Shown: one piece after another, positions 1-7,963 of the stretch
Layout of the letters: each line of letters starts with the position of its first letter
Numbering within the stretch: position 1 is the first letter of the stretch
Assembly: GCA_018241225.1 (NCBI GenBank)
Contig: JAFEEG010000051.1
Location: 1 to 46,903 of the forward strand
Source: Pseudomonadota bacterium
GTDB taxonomy: Bacteria; Pseudomonadota; Gammaproteobacteria; Burkholderiales; Burkholderiaceae_C
Length of the DNA stretch: 46,903 bases
Direction: 5' to 3'
Made by a program: the position numbers and the translations under genes
The notes under the pieces: generated by a model
The model's input: only the letters and a program-made list of their open reading frames with translations
What the model was told of the DNA's origin: nothing
Database searches by the model: none

Positions 1-133
1 CTCGCTGTTCGGGGACATGCACGCTTACGGCGAAGAGGGCGTGCGCTTCTACACCAAGCAAAAGAGCGTGATGCAGCGCTGGCCCGAGAGCATCGGCAAG
101 GGCGCTGAGTTCACCATGCCGGTGGCCAAGTAG
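1..133 (+). CDS. mmsA: Methylmalonate-semialdehyde dehydrogenase (CoA-acylating), C-terminal end only
   Basis: The frame entering from the left edge is open from base 2 and stops at TAG 131-133, giving 43 residues. It contains LFGDMHAYGEEGVRFYTKQK followed by VMQRWPE and TMPV near the end. This is the conserved C-terminus of the MmsA branch of aldehyde dehydrogenases, which convert (methyl)malonate semialdehyde to propionyl-CoA or acetyl-CoA in valine and inositol breakdown. The catalytic cysteine and cofactor domain lie outside the window, so the call rests on the tail alone. The downstream GMC oxidoreductase is in the same direction, about 150 bp away, with a hairpin-rich repeat between them. 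Confidence 0.7.
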   Translation, partial: SLFGDMHAYGEEGVRFYTKQKSVMQRWPESIGKGAEFTMPVAK

Positions 134-174
134 CACCCCCGGCTTCTCACTTCGCTTCGCTACGTGTAACTCCA

Positions 175-220
175 CCCCCCGAGGGGGGGCCCACCTGAGG
201 ACTGGCAAAGCCAGATCCTC
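175..220. repeat. Two adjacent hairpins in a Comamonadaceae-type intergenic repeat
   Basis: A C6/G7 inverted repeat (175-180 with 183-189) is followed at once by a second stem: GAGGA-CTGGC at 197-206 pairs with GCCAG-A-TCCTC at 210-220 around an AAA loop. Short elements with a C-run/GAG-run core are frequent between genes in Comamonadaceae (known from the family). Here the element sits just after the mmsA stop and may end its transcript or protect its 3' end. There is no U-tract, so a classical intrinsic terminator is not supported. Confidence 0.5.
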
Positions 221-285
221 GGTGCGGGGCTGGGTTCGCGGGTTGATGAACTAGTTGTTTGCCCAGAATAAAAAGGAGACACCAC

Positions 286-1956
286 TTGAGCGACACGACC
301 TTCGACTACATCGTCATCGGCGGCGGCACGGCCGGGGCACTGATGGCCAACCGCCTGTCGGCCGACAAGGGCAAGCGGGTGCTTCTGATCGAGGCGGGGC
401 GCAAGGACGACTACCACTGGATCCACATCCCGGTGGGGTATCTTTACTGCATCGGAAATCCGCGCACGGACTGGCTCTACAACACGGAGCCGGACGCGGG
501 GCTGAACGGGCGCTCGCTGCGCTATCCGCGCGGCAAGACGCTGGGCGGGTGCTCGAGCATCAACGGGATGATCTACATGCGCGGCCAGTCGCGCGACTAC
601 GAGCACTGGGCCCAACTGACGGGCGACGACACCTGGCGCTGGAACGAGGTGCTGCCGGCCTTCAAGCAGCACGAGGACTACTACCTGGGCGCCGACGAAC
701 TGCACGGCGCCGGCGGCGAATGGCGGGTGGAAAAGCAGCGTCTGCGCTGGGACATCCTCGACGCCTTCGCGCAGGCGGCGCAGCAGGCAGGCGTGCCGCA
801 TTCCACCGATTTCAATCGCGGCAACAACGAAGGCGTGGGCTACTTCCAGGTCAACCAGAAGGACGGCTGGCGCTGGAACAGTGCCAAGGCCTTCCTGCGG
901 CCCACCTGCTACGGACGCCCCAACTTCGAGATGTGGACGGCCGCGCAGGTGGCCAAGCTGGACATCGAGCGCCAGGAGGACGGCAGCCTGCGCTGCGCCG
1001 GCGCGCAAGTGTGGGACGGCCACCAGATGGTGCATGCGCGCGCCACGCGCGAAGTGCTGCTGTGCGCCGGCAGCATCGGCTCGCCGCAGATCCTGCAGCT
1101 CTCGGGCATCGGCCCGGGCAAATTGCTGGACGCCCAGGGCATCGGCGTGCTGGCCGATGTGCCCGGCGTGGGCGCCAACCTGCAGGACCATCTCCAGATT
1201 CGTGCGGTGTTCAAGATCGAAGGCGCACCCACGCTCAACGTGCTGGCGTCTTCCCTGGTCGGCAAGGCGCGCATCGGGCTGGAGTACGCACTCAAGCGCA
1301 GCGGGCCGATGAGCATGGCGCCTTCGCAGCTGGGCGCCTTCACCAGGAGCTCGCCCGAGCTAGCCTGGCCCAATCTCCAGTACCACGTGCAGCCGCTGTC
1401 GCTGGACGCGTTCGGCGAGCCGCTGCACAGCTTTGCGGCCTTCACCGCGAGCGTGTGCAACCTCAACCCCACCAGCCGCGGCACGGTGCACATCAAGACA
1501 CCGCGCTTTGCCGACGCCCCGGCCATTGCGCCCAACTACCTGAGCACCGACGAAGACCGCAAGGTGGCCGCCGATTCGCTGCGCGTCACGCGCAACATCG
1601 TGGCCCAGCCGGCGCTCGCGCCGTTCAAGCCGACGGAATGGAAGCCCGGCGTGCAGTACCAGAGCGACGAAGAACTGGCCCGCCTGGCAGGCGACATCGC
1701 CACCACCATCTTCCACCCCGTGGGCACCACCAAGATGGGCGGGGACAATGACCCCATGGCCGTGCTCGACTCGCGCCTGCGCGTGCGCGACGGCCGCGGC
1801 GGGCGCATTGCAGGCCTGCGGGTGGTGGATGCGGGTGCCATGCCCAGCATTACCAGCGGCAATACCAACAGCCCCACGCTCATGATCGCGGAGAAGGCCG
1901 CGGCCTGGGTGCGCCAGGACAGCGCTACCACCATGGCGGTGCATGAGGCGGGTTAA
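286..1956 (+). CDS. GMC family FAD-dependent oxidoreductase (choline/alcohol dehydrogenase type)
   Basis: This 556-residue protein has the features of a glucose-methanol-choline oxidoreductase. The N-terminal dinucleotide fold is DYIVIGGGTAGA at about residues 7-18, the first GMC signature is GKTLGGCSSINGMIYMRG near residue 85, and the C-terminal part has HPVGTTKMG, VVDAGAMP and NTNSPT. Such enzymes oxidise alcohols or polyols with FAD; the substrate cannot be read from sequence. The start is taken as TTG 286 because GGAG at 275-278 lies 7 nt upstream and the FAD motif follows at the usual distance; an upstream TTG at 259 has no such site. No signal peptide, so probably cytosolic. Confidence 0.88.
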   Translation: MSDTTFDYIVIGGGTAGALMANRLSADKGKRVLLIEAGRKDDYHWIHIPVGYLYCIGNPRTDWLYNTEPDAGLNGRSLRYPRGKTLGGCSSINGMIYMRGQSRDYEHWAQLTGDDTWRWNEVLPAFKQHEDYYLGADELHGAGGEWRVEKQRLRWDILDAFAQAAQQAGVPHSTDFNRGNNEGVGYFQVNQKDGWRWNSAKAFLRPTCYGRPNFEMWTAAQVAKLDIERQEDGSLRCAGAQVWDGHQMVHARATREVLLCAGSIGSPQILQLSGIGPGKLLDAQGIGVLADVPGVGANLQDHLQIRAVFKIEGAPTLNVLASSLVGKARIGLEYALKRSGPMSMAPSQLGAFTRSSPELAWPNLQYHVQPLSLDAFGEPLHSFAAFTASVCNLNPTSRGTVHIKTPRFADAPAIAPNYLSTDEDRKVAADSLRVTRNIVAQPALAPFKPTEWKPGVQYQSDEELARLAGDIATTIFHPVGTTKMGGDNDPMAVLDSRLRVRDGRGGRIAGLRVVDAGAMPSITSGNTNSPTLMIAEKAAAWVRQDSATTMAVHEAG

Positions 1957-2101
1957 TCCTGATGCACCCCGGGGGTGCATTGCTTCACAATTCATGCACT
2001 CGCAGCCGGGGGCCTCCCGCAGCGCGGGGGCCGAGGAGACAAATTCGGTAACCACAAAACGAACACACAAGGCATCCGATACGAGATGCTATTTTTTGAT
2101 C
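1957..2101. other. Structured intergenic region after the GMC gene, no ORF recognised
   Basis: This stretch contains the palindrome TGCACCCCGGGGGTGCA around 1962-1978 and a GC hairpin (GGCC-T-CCCGC 2011-2020 with GCGGG-GGCC 2024-2032). A less GC-rich tract then leads into the terminator at 2102. No reading frame with coding character was found. It could be the 3' UTR of the GMC gene or a small RNA ending at that terminator; the sequence does not decide. Confidence 0.35.
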
Positions 2102-2131
2102 AAGGCGCCGCTGGTCGGCGCCTTTTCTTTT
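2102..2131 (+). terminator. Rho-independent terminator
   Basis: AAGGCGCCG (2102-2110) pairs perfectly with CGGCGCCTT (2116-2124) around a 5-nt loop and is followed by a T-rich tract TTTTCTTTT. This is the clearest intrinsic terminator in the window. It lies 146 bp after the GMC oxidoreductase stop and before the TSUP permease gene, so it ends transcription from the left and separates the two genes. Confidence 0.8.
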
Positions 2132-2148
2132 GTGCGTTCGGTTCTGTC

Positions 2149-2165
2149 GCTATCAAATCAATAGC
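2149..2165. repeat. Short inverted repeat GCTAT-N7-ATAGC
   Basis: GCTAT at 2149-2153 and ATAGC at 2161-2165 flank seven A/T-rich bases. Similar GCTATC...ATAGC words recur between genes in Comamonadaceae genomes (recalled, not checked). It lies just upstream of the TSUP permease gene and may overlap its promoter. Confidence 0.35.
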
Positions 2166-2192
2166 AGCCGCAGTGGGACAATGCCGCCCCTT

Positions 2193-2951
2193 ATGGAATG
2201 GCTCGTCATCACCTTCGCCTCGCTGTTCGCGGGTTTTGTGGATTCAATCGTCGGCGGTGGCGGACTGATCCTGGTACCCGCTCTCTTTTCCGTCTTTCCC
2301 GGTGCGCCGGCCGCCACGCTCTTTGGCACGAACAAGAGCGCCTCGGTCTGGGGCACGGCAGCAGCCACGGCGCAGTTCAGCCGCCGCGTGCACATGCGCT
2401 GGCACGCCCTGCTGCCGGCGGCGGGTTGCGCCTTTGCCGGCGCCCTCACCGGCGCCTGGGCCCTGACCCTGGTGCCGGGCGACTTCCTGCGCAAGCTGCT
2501 GCCCTTCATCCTGATGGGCCTGTTGCTCTACACGCTGGCCCGCAAGGACCTGGGCCGGCATCACGCGCCTAACTTCGCGGCGCGCGCCGAACTGGCGGTG
2601 ATGTGCGCGGTCGGCTTCGTCATCGGCGTGTACGACGGCTTCTTCGGGCCCGGCACCGGCAGCTTCTTCATCTTTGCGATGGTGCGGATCCTGGGCTATG
2701 ACTTTCTCAATGCGTCGGCTTCGGCCAAGCTCCTCAACACCACCACCAACCTCGGCGGCCTCCTGCTGCTGGCCATGAAAGGCCACGTGTGGTGGCAATA
2801 CGGCCTGGTGATGGCGGTGGCCAATGTCACCGGCAGCCTGCTGGGTGCGCGCGTGGCGCTCAAGCATGGCGCCGGATTCGTGCGCAAGGTGTTCATGGGC
2901 GTGGTCAGCGCCCTGATCGTAAAAACGGCCTACGACGCGTTCTTCAAGTAG
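2193..2951 (+). CDS. TSUP (TauE/SafE) family membrane transporter, YfcA-like
   Basis: A 252-residue polytopic membrane protein beginning MEWLVITFASLFAGFVDSIV, followed by the GGGGLI glycine stretch of the 4-toluene sulfonate uptake permease (TauE/SafE/YfcA) family. A second family repeat, FVIGVYDGFFGPGTGSFF, starts the second half near residue 146. Length and two-repeat layout match the family (about 250-270 residues, 7-8 helices). Members move sulfur-containing or small organic anions; the substrate is unknown. ATG 2193 is preferred over ATG 2181 because GACAAT at 2177-2182 looks like a -10 element and would overlap the earlier codon. The 3' end converges on mrdA with 21 bp between the stops. 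Confidence 0.85.
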   Translation: MEWLVITFASLFAGFVDSIVGGGGLILVPALFSVFPGAPAATLFGTNKSASVWGTAAATAQFSRRVHMRWHALLPAAGCAFAGALTGAWALTLVPGDFLRKLLPFILMGLLLYTLARKDLGRHHAPNFAARAELAVMCAVGFVIGVYDGFFGPGTGSFFIFAMVRILGYDFLNASASAKLLNTTTNLGGLLLLAMKGHVWWQYGLVMAVANVTGSLLGARVALKHGAGFVRKVFMGVVSALIVKTAYDAFFK

Positions 2952-2974
2952 CCCGCCCTTCTCGGGAGGGGCTC
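2951..2974. terminator. Hairpin shared by convergent TSUP permease and mrdA ends
   Basis: AGCCC (2951-2955) pairs with GGGCT (2970-2974) and CCC (2957-2959) with GGG (2965-2967), with a small internal mismatch and a 5-nt loop. It spans the gap between the facing stop codons (TAG 2949-2951 and, on the minus strand, TGA 2975-2973). It would work in either direction, but lacks a T-tract. Confidence 0.45.
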
Positions 2975-4940
2975 AGGGGGCCGAGGTCGAGCTGGTGGGC
3001 GCCGGCCAAGCCACTTCGCTGGCCACACGCGGCTTGCCGATGGGCGCTGTGGCCTTGCCCTGGCGGATGGCGGCCATGTCGGCCTCGCTGGGGTATTGGT
3101 CCAGCAGCCAGTAGTCGAAGATGCGGCGTGCAATGGGCGCCGCCGCGCCCGCGCCCCAGCCGGCGTTCTCGACGATCACGGCCACGGCGATCTTCGGATC
3201 GTTCACCGGGGCGAAGGCCATGAACAGGGCGTGATCGCGCTGGTGCTCTTCCAGCGCCTTGGCGTTGTACTTGGTGTTCTGCGCCATGCCCACCGCCTGC
3301 GCGGTGCCGGTCTTGCCCGCGGCCGCATAGCCGGCGCCGGCGAACACGCCCCGGGCCGTACCACCGGTGACCACGCTGGCCAGGCCTTCACGGATCACGG
3401 CCACGTTGCTCGGCTTCAGGCCCAGGTCCTCGGCAGGCGGCTGCGGCAGTGGCGTGGTTTCGCCGGTCACGGTGTCGCGCGTGGCCAGCACCAGGTGCGG
3501 GCGATGCTTGATGCCGCCTGCTGCCACGATGCTGGTGGCCTGCGCCAGCTGCAGCATGGTGAAGCTGTTGTAGCCCTGTCCGATGCCCAGCGAAATGGTT
3601 TCGCCGGCATACCACTTCTTCATCTCCGGGCGCTTATAGGCGTTGCGCTTCCATTCGGTACTGGGCAGCACGCCGCGCACCTCGCCGCCGATGTCAATAC
3701 CGGTGATCTGGCCGAAGCCCAGCGGCTTCATCTGGTCGTGGATCATGTCCACGCCCATTTCATTGGCCAGCGAGTAGTAGTAGATGTTGCTCGACACCTG
3801 AATCGAGCGGCGCATGTCGACGTTGCCAAGATACCCCTCGGGGCTGCCGAAGCGATGGCCGCCGAAGTTGAAATAACCCGGGTCCAGCACCTGCACGTTG
3901 GGGGCGCGCTTGCCGGTCTGCAGCGCGGCCAGCGCCATGAAGGGCTTGTAGGTGGAGCCTGGCGGATAGGTGCCGCGCAGCGCGCGGTTGAGCAGCGGCT
4001 TGTCGATGGACTCGGACAGCTCCTTCCAGCTTTCGGAGTCGATGCCTTCCACGAACAGGTTGGGGTCGAAGGTGGGCTTGCTCACGAAGGCCAGCACTTC
4101 GCCCGTCTTGGGGTCGATGACCACCACTGCGCCGCGCCGGTCGCCGTACATGTCCTCGATGAGCTTTTGCAGCTTGATGTCCACGGCCAGCATGACCGTG
4201 TCGCCCGGCGTGGCCGGATGGCTGGCCAGGCGGCGCACCGCGCGCCCGCCGGCCGAGGTTTCCATCTGCTCGACGCCGGTGTGGCCGTGCAGCGGTCTCT
4301 CGTAGCTCTGCTCCACGCCCAGCTTGCCGATGTAGTCGGTGCCCTTGTAGTTGGCCTGGTCCTCGTCCTCCCAGTCTTCCATCGCCTCTTTCTCGCGCTG
4401 GTTGATCCGGCCGATGTAGCCCAGCACGTGGCTGGCCGTCTCGCCGTTGGGATAGTTGCGAAACAGGCGCGCCTTGATCTCGACACCCGGGAAGCGATAG
4501 CGCTGCGCGGCAAAGCGGGCCACTTCCTCGTCCGTCAGGCGCGTGCGGATGGGCACCGAGTCGAAGCTGCGCGAGTCTTCGCGCAGGCGCTTGAAGCGGC
4601 GGCGGTCGCGCGGCGAGATGTCGACCACGGCGGACAGCCCGTCGATGGTTTCCTCCACGTCGCCGGCCTTCGAGGGCGTGATCTCCAGCGTGTAGGCCGA
4701 GTAGTTGGAGGCCAGCACGATGCCGTTGCGATCGAGGATGAGCCCGCGGTTGGGCACCACCGGCAAGATCGCCGTGCGGTTGCTTTCGGCCTGTTCGGCC
4801 AGGTCTTCGTGGCGCACCACCTGCAGGAACACCAGGCGCGAGGCCAGCAGGCCAAAGGCGAACAGCACCGCCAGCCCGATCACGACCACGCGGCGGCGAA
4901 AGCGCGCCAGGTCTGCAGCGACGTTGCGGATCTCGGTCAT
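2973..4940 (-). CDS. mrdA: Penicillin-binding protein 2 (elongasome transpeptidase)
   Basis: A 655-residue class B PBP that cross-links peptidoglycan during lateral wall growth with MreBCD and RodA. A single N-terminal membrane helix (about residues 17-40) is followed by the pedestal/dimerisation domain with NRTAILPVVPNRGLILDRNG. The transpeptidase domain carries SxxK (S329-T-Y-K332), SSN (383-385) and K543-T-G545. It is the last gene of the mreB-mreC-mreD-mrdA series, starting 35 bp after mreD. rodA, often next, is absent here: the downstream gene is a convergent permease. The C-terminal 25 residues are Pro/Ala/Ser-rich and probably disordered. Confidence 0.95.
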   Translation of the reverse strand: MTEIRNVAADLARFRRRVVVIGLAVLFAFGLLASRLVFLQVVRHEDLAEQAESNRTAILPVVPNRGLILDRNGIVLASNYSAYTLEITPSKAGDVEETIDGLSAVVDISPRDRRRFKRLREDSRSFDSVPIRTRLTDEEVARFAAQRYRFPGVEIKARLFRNYPNGETASHVLGYIGRINQREKEAMEDWEDEDQANYKGTDYIGKLGVEQSYERPLHGHTGVEQMETSAGGRAVRRLASHPATPGDTVMLAVDIKLQKLIEDMYGDRRGAVVVIDPKTGEVLAFVSKPTFDPNLFVEGIDSESWKELSESIDKPLLNRALRGTYPPGSTYKPFMALAALQTGKRAPNVQVLDPGYFNFGGHRFGSPEGYLGNVDMRRSIQVSSNIYYYSLANEMGVDMIHDQMKPLGFGQITGIDIGGEVRGVLPSTEWKRNAYKRPEMKKWYAGETISLGIGQGYNSFTMLQLAQATSIVAAGGIKHRPHLVLATRDTVTGETTPLPQPPAEDLGLKPSNVAVIREGLASVVTGGTARGVFAGAGYAAAGKTGTAQAVGMAQNTKYNAKALEEHQRDHALFMAFAPVNDPKIAVAVIVENAGWGAGAAAPIARRIFDYWLLDQYPSEADMAAIRQGKATAPIGKPRVASEVAWPAPTSSTSAP

Positions 4941-4975
4941 GGCAAGCGTAGGAGCTTAGGAACAGCCCAGGAGTT

Positions 4976-5497
4976 TCACAAGGGCCGGTTGGCGTCCGGC
5001 TCGGGCGCACGACGCTGCGGCGCCAGCAGCAGGATCGTCGCAAAGGGCCACAGCGCCGCCTCGACCAGCGGCGCCAGCAACAGCGACCAACCCGGGAACA
5101 CCCCGCCGCCGATCAGCCGCAGGCCCAGCTCGATGAGGTGCGACAGCGCAAACAGCGGCAGCACCTGCAGCGCCTGCGAGAACAGGGGGTACCAGAGCAG
5201 CCGCCGATGGATCATGGTCGCCATGAAGCCCAGCGTGGTGTAGGACAGCGCATGCTGGCCCAGCAGCGCCGACTGCTGCACGTCCATGGCCAGGCCGAAC
5301 ATGAAGGCGATGCCGATGCTCACCCGGGACGGCTGATGCACGCCCCAGAACACGATGACCAGGGCCAGCAGGTCGGGCATCCAGCCGATGCGGCCCAGGG
5401 GCAGCATGTTCAGCAACATCGCCACGAACAGGCTGGCCCACATGAAGCCGGGGTTGAGCGGCAGCAGGAGCTGCTGCTGGCCGGGACGCATGATCAT
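4976..5497 (-). CDS. mreD: Rod shape-determining protein MreD
   Basis: A small integral membrane protein (173 residues) with about five hydrophobic segments, positioned directly after mreC. The segment GWMPDLLALVIVFWGVHQP and the following helix resemble MreD proteins of Betaproteobacteria. MreD is part of the Rod complex and modulates the MreC-PBP2 interaction. The start ATG at 5497 overlaps the mreC stop as ATGA, indicating translational coupling; a second in-frame ATG two codons later is also possible. Identity rests on context plus hydrophobic profile, since the family is poorly conserved. Confidence 0.9.
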   Translation of the reverse strand: MIMRPGQQQLLLPLNPGFMWASLFVAMLLNMLPLGRIGWMPDLLALVIVFWGVHQPSRVSIGIAFMFGLAMDVQQSALLGQHALSYTTLGFMATMIHRRLLWYPLFSQALQVLPLFALSHLIELGLRLIGGGVFPGWSLLLAPLVEAALWPFATILLLAPQRRAPEPDANRPL

Positions 5498-6630
5498 GGC
5501 GCCCTCCCTTCGGTCGTCTTGGGTGCCGCAGCGGCGGCCGGCTTCGCCGGTGGCTTGGCGGCGGGCTTTTGCGTCGTGGGCTTTTGCGCAGCGGCCTCGG
5601 GCGCCTTGTCCACGGGTTTGTCGGCGGCAGGGTCGGCTGGCTTGTCTGCCTTATCGGCCTTGTCGGCCTTGCCCTTGGCCTTGCCGTCTGCCTTGGCCTT
5701 GTCGGCCTTCTCTTTTTCCTTCTTCTTGGTCACGGCCAGCGGATCGGTCGCGGCGGGCGCCGGCCGCAGGCCCTGCTGCCCCACCGGCGCGAGCACCAGC
5801 ACATAGCGCGCACCCGACACGGTGGCCAGGGGCATGCAATAGATGCGGGCAAAGGCCGAATCCGCGCGCCGCTCGATGCGTTCGATGCGCGCCACCGGGA
5901 CACCGGCAGGGTAGACACCATCGACACCGCTGGTGGCCAGCAGGTCGCCTTCGCGCAGGTCGGCATTGGCGCCCATGAAGCGCAGCTCCATGCCGGCGCC
6001 ATGCGCGGTGGCGTCGCCAAAGGCCACGCTGCGCGCTCCGGTGCGCGTGTTCTGCACGGGAATGGACAGGTCGCGGTCGATCACCAGCGTCACCTCGCTG
6101 GTGAAGGCGTTGACCAGGGTCACCTGCCCCAGCACGCCGTCGGCGTCGATCACGGGCGAGCCCGGAACGATGCCTTGCGTCTGGCCCTGGTCGATGATGA
6201 TCTTGCGGCTGTAGGGGTCGGCCGCGTCGTACAGCACCTCGGCGGCACGGCCGGGCGTGATGGTGGTCTGGCGCAGCTCGAGCAAGGAGCGCAGGCGGGC
6301 GTTGTCCTGCGCCATGGCATCGGCCTGGCTGGCACGCTCGGCCTGGCTGGCCAGCGCCTTGCGCGCCTGGTCCTCGTTGTACTGCGCGGTCTGCAAGTCG
6401 TCGAAGTACTTGGTGCCACCCAGCACCATCTGCACCGGCTTCAAGGCCAGCCACTGCACCGGATAGAGAACCGTGCCGATCACGCTTCGGATCGGTTGCA
6501 CCAGATGAAAGCGCGCATCCGCCACCATGAGGAAGATGGCCAGCGCACTGAAGAGAATCAGCTTGGAAAGCGCCGACGGCCCCTGGTTGAACAGGGGCGG
6601 CGCGGTTCGATCAAGAGTGCCGAGCGGCAT
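5494..6630 (-). CDS. mreC: Rod shape-determining protein MreC with long Lys/Ala/Pro tail
   Basis: MreC is the bitopic scaffold that links the MreB filament to PBP2. This 378-residue copy has one membrane helix (about 21-38), a coiled coil rich in A/Q/R/E (about 78-120), and the double beta-barrel periplasmic domain with GIVPGSPVIDADGVLGQV and LLATSGVDGVYPAGVPVA. The globular domain ends near residue 290. Residues 302-378 are almost only K, A, D and P, starting KKKEKEKADK and ending in a Pro-rich stretch. E. coli MreC lacks such a tail. It lies between mreB (76 bp upstream) and mreD (4-bp overlap). Confidence 0.95.
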   Translation of the reverse strand: MPLGTLDRTAPPLFNQGPSALSKLILFSALAIFLMVADARFHLVQPIRSVIGTVLYPVQWLALKPVQMVLGGTKYFDDLQTAQYNEDQARKALASQAERASQADAMAQDNARLRSLLELRQTTITPGRAAEVLYDAADPYSRKIIIDQGQTQGIVPGSPVIDADGVLGQVTLVNAFTSEVTLVIDRDLSIPVQNTRTGARSVAFGDATAHGAGMELRFMGANADLREGDLLATSGVDGVYPAGVPVARIERIERRADSAFARIYCMPLATVSGARYVLVLAPVGQQGLRPAPAATDPLAVTKKKEKEKADKAKADGKAKGKADKADKADKPADPAADKPVDKAPEAAAQKPTTQKPAAKPPAKPAAAAAPKTTEGRAP

Positions 6631-6706
6631 GCTTGTTTATGCCACGTGCAGAAGAGTTGAGCGAGAGGACCCCGACCGCAGCTTGCAGGCTGGGGGCGGG
6701 CTTCAT

Positions 6707-7750
6707 TCACTCGCTCGTGAAGATGCTGCCCAGCCGGTCCATGCGCTCCAGCGCGATGCCGCAGCCGCGCACCACGCAGGTTAGCGGGTCTTCGGCCACC
6801 AGCACTGGCAGGCCGGTTTCCTCGGCCAGCAGGCGATCGAGGTCGCGCAGCAGCGCGCCGCCGCCGGTGAGCATCATGCCGCGCTCGGCAATGTCGGCGC
6901 CCAGTTCGGGCGGCGTTTGCTCCAGGGCGTTCTTGACAGAAGAGACGATGTTGTTGAGCGGCTCGGTGAGCGCTTCCAGCACTTCGTTGGAGCTGATGGT
7001 GAAGCTGCGCGGCACACCTTCGGAGAGGTTGCGGCCCTTGACTTCCATTTCCTTCACCTCGGAGCCGGGGAAGGCCGAGCCGATGCTCTTCTTGATGACT
7101 TCCGCCGTGGGCTCGCCGATGAGCATGCCGTAGTTGCGGCGGATGTAGTTGATGATGGCTTCGTCGAAGCGGTCGCCGCCCACGCGAACGGAGCCCTTGT
7201 AGACCATGCCGCCCAGCGAAATGACGCCCACCTCGGTGGTGCCGCCGCCGATGTCCACCACCATAGAGCCGGAAGCTTCCGACACCGGCAGGCCCGCGCC
7301 CAGCGCAGCGGCCATGGGTTCCTCGATGAGGTAGACCGAAGTGGCGCCGGCCGCCTCGGCCGCGTCCTTGATGGCGCGACGCTCCACCTGGGTGGAGCCG
7401 CAGGGCACGCAGATGATGATGCGCGGGCTGGGGGTGAGCAGCGAGCGCGGGTGAACCATCTTGATGAACTGCTTGATCATCTGTTCGGTGATGACGAAGT
7501 CGGCAATGACGCCGTCCTTCATCGGGCGGATGGCTTCGATGTTGCCCGGCACCTTGCCCAGCATGGCCTTGGCTTCGCGGCCGACGGCCTGGATGACCTT
7601 CTTGCCGTGCGGGCCGCCTTCATGACGGATGGCAACCACCGAAGGTTCGTCCAGCACGATGCCCTTGTTGCGGGCAAAGATCAGGGTGTTGGCAGTTCCG
7701 AGGTCGATGGCAAGGTCGGTGGAAAGATACCGACGGAAAGCTCCGAACAT
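6707..7750 (-). CDS. mreB: Rod shape-determining protein MreB (bacterial actin)
   Basis: A 347-residue actin-like ATPase that polymerises under the inner membrane and guides cell-wall insertion. The start is ATG 7750 (MFGAFRRYLSTDLAIDLGTA), the usual MreB N-terminus, with AGAGGA upstream; an in-frame GTG 21 nt earlier has no support. Nucleotide-binding motifs are visible: phosphate-1 DLGTANT near residue 14, phosphate-2 VVDIGGGTTEV near 164, and the adenosine motif MLTGGGALL near 288. First gene of the minus-strand mreBCD-mrdA cluster, divergent from gatCAB across a 213-bp spacer that must hold promoters for both. Confidence 0.97.
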   Translation of the reverse strand: MFGAFRRYLSTDLAIDLGTANTLIFARNKGIVLDEPSVVAIRHEGGPHGKKVIQAVGREAKAMLGKVPGNIEAIRPMKDGVIADFVITEQMIKQFIKMVHPRSLLTPSPRIIICVPCGSTQVERRAIKDAAEAAGATSVYLIEEPMAAALGAGLPVSEASGSMVVDIGGGTTEVGVISLGGMVYKGSVRVGGDRFDEAIINYIRRNYGMLIGEPTAEVIKKSIGSAFPGSEVKEMEVKGRNLSEGVPRSFTISSNEVLEALTEPLNNIVSSVKNALEQTPPELGADIAERGMMLTGGGALLRDLDRLLAEETGLPVLVAEDPLTCVVRGCGIALERMDRLGSIFTSE

Positions 7751-7877
7751 GTGCAGGATCCTCTGGGTCACGCATGCGCTTCGGCATGTCGTCGCCCATT
7801 TTTCGTTTTTGAAGGGGATGAATTGATCGCTTTTGCAGCAAAAGCCGGCGCGTTCGCGGGCGTTGCGGCAAAGGCGG

Positions 7878-7883
7878 GATAAT
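7878..7883 (+). promoter_or_regulatory. Possible -10 element of the gatCAB promoter
   Basis: GATAAT at 7878-7883 is close to the sigma-70 -10 consensus and lies 81 bp upstream of gatC in the mreB-gatC divergent spacer. The best upstream partner is TTCGCG at 7853-7858 with a long 19-bp spacer, so the -35 is weak. A start point near 7890 would produce a leader that contains both hairpins described next. Confidence 0.35.
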
Positions 7884-7912
7884 ACCCGAATCCCCTCTGA
7901 GTCCAGCGTCCG

Positions 7913-7953
7913 CGGCCCTCTGCCGGGCCGTGTTTTATGCCGGTTTTTCCGGC
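7913..7953 (+). promoter_or_regulatory. Two tandem hairpins in the gatC leader, attenuator-like
   Basis: Hairpin 1 is CGGCCC (7913-7918) with GGGCCG (7925-7930), followed by TGTTTTA. Hairpin 2 is GCCGG (7939-7943) with CCGGC (7949-7953) around a T5 loop, followed by CTTTT. The gatC ATG comes 10 nt after hairpin 2 and no clear Shine-Dalgarno is free. The arrangement resembles an attenuator or a structure masking the start, but no regulator or ligand is implied. Confidence 0.4.
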
Positions 7954-7963
7954 CTTTTCAACG

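Noticed and set aside
3096..5243. Very long open frame (715 codons) on the plus strand
   Set aside because: It is antisense to mrdA and mreD, which carry all expected motifs. Its composition (His, Gly, Val, Arg, Gln-rich) is typical of shadow frames in GC-rich DNA.
7751..7771. Longer MreB start at GTG 7771
   Set aside because: MFGAFRRYLSTDLA is the family N-terminus, and an AGAGGA site fits ATG 7750.
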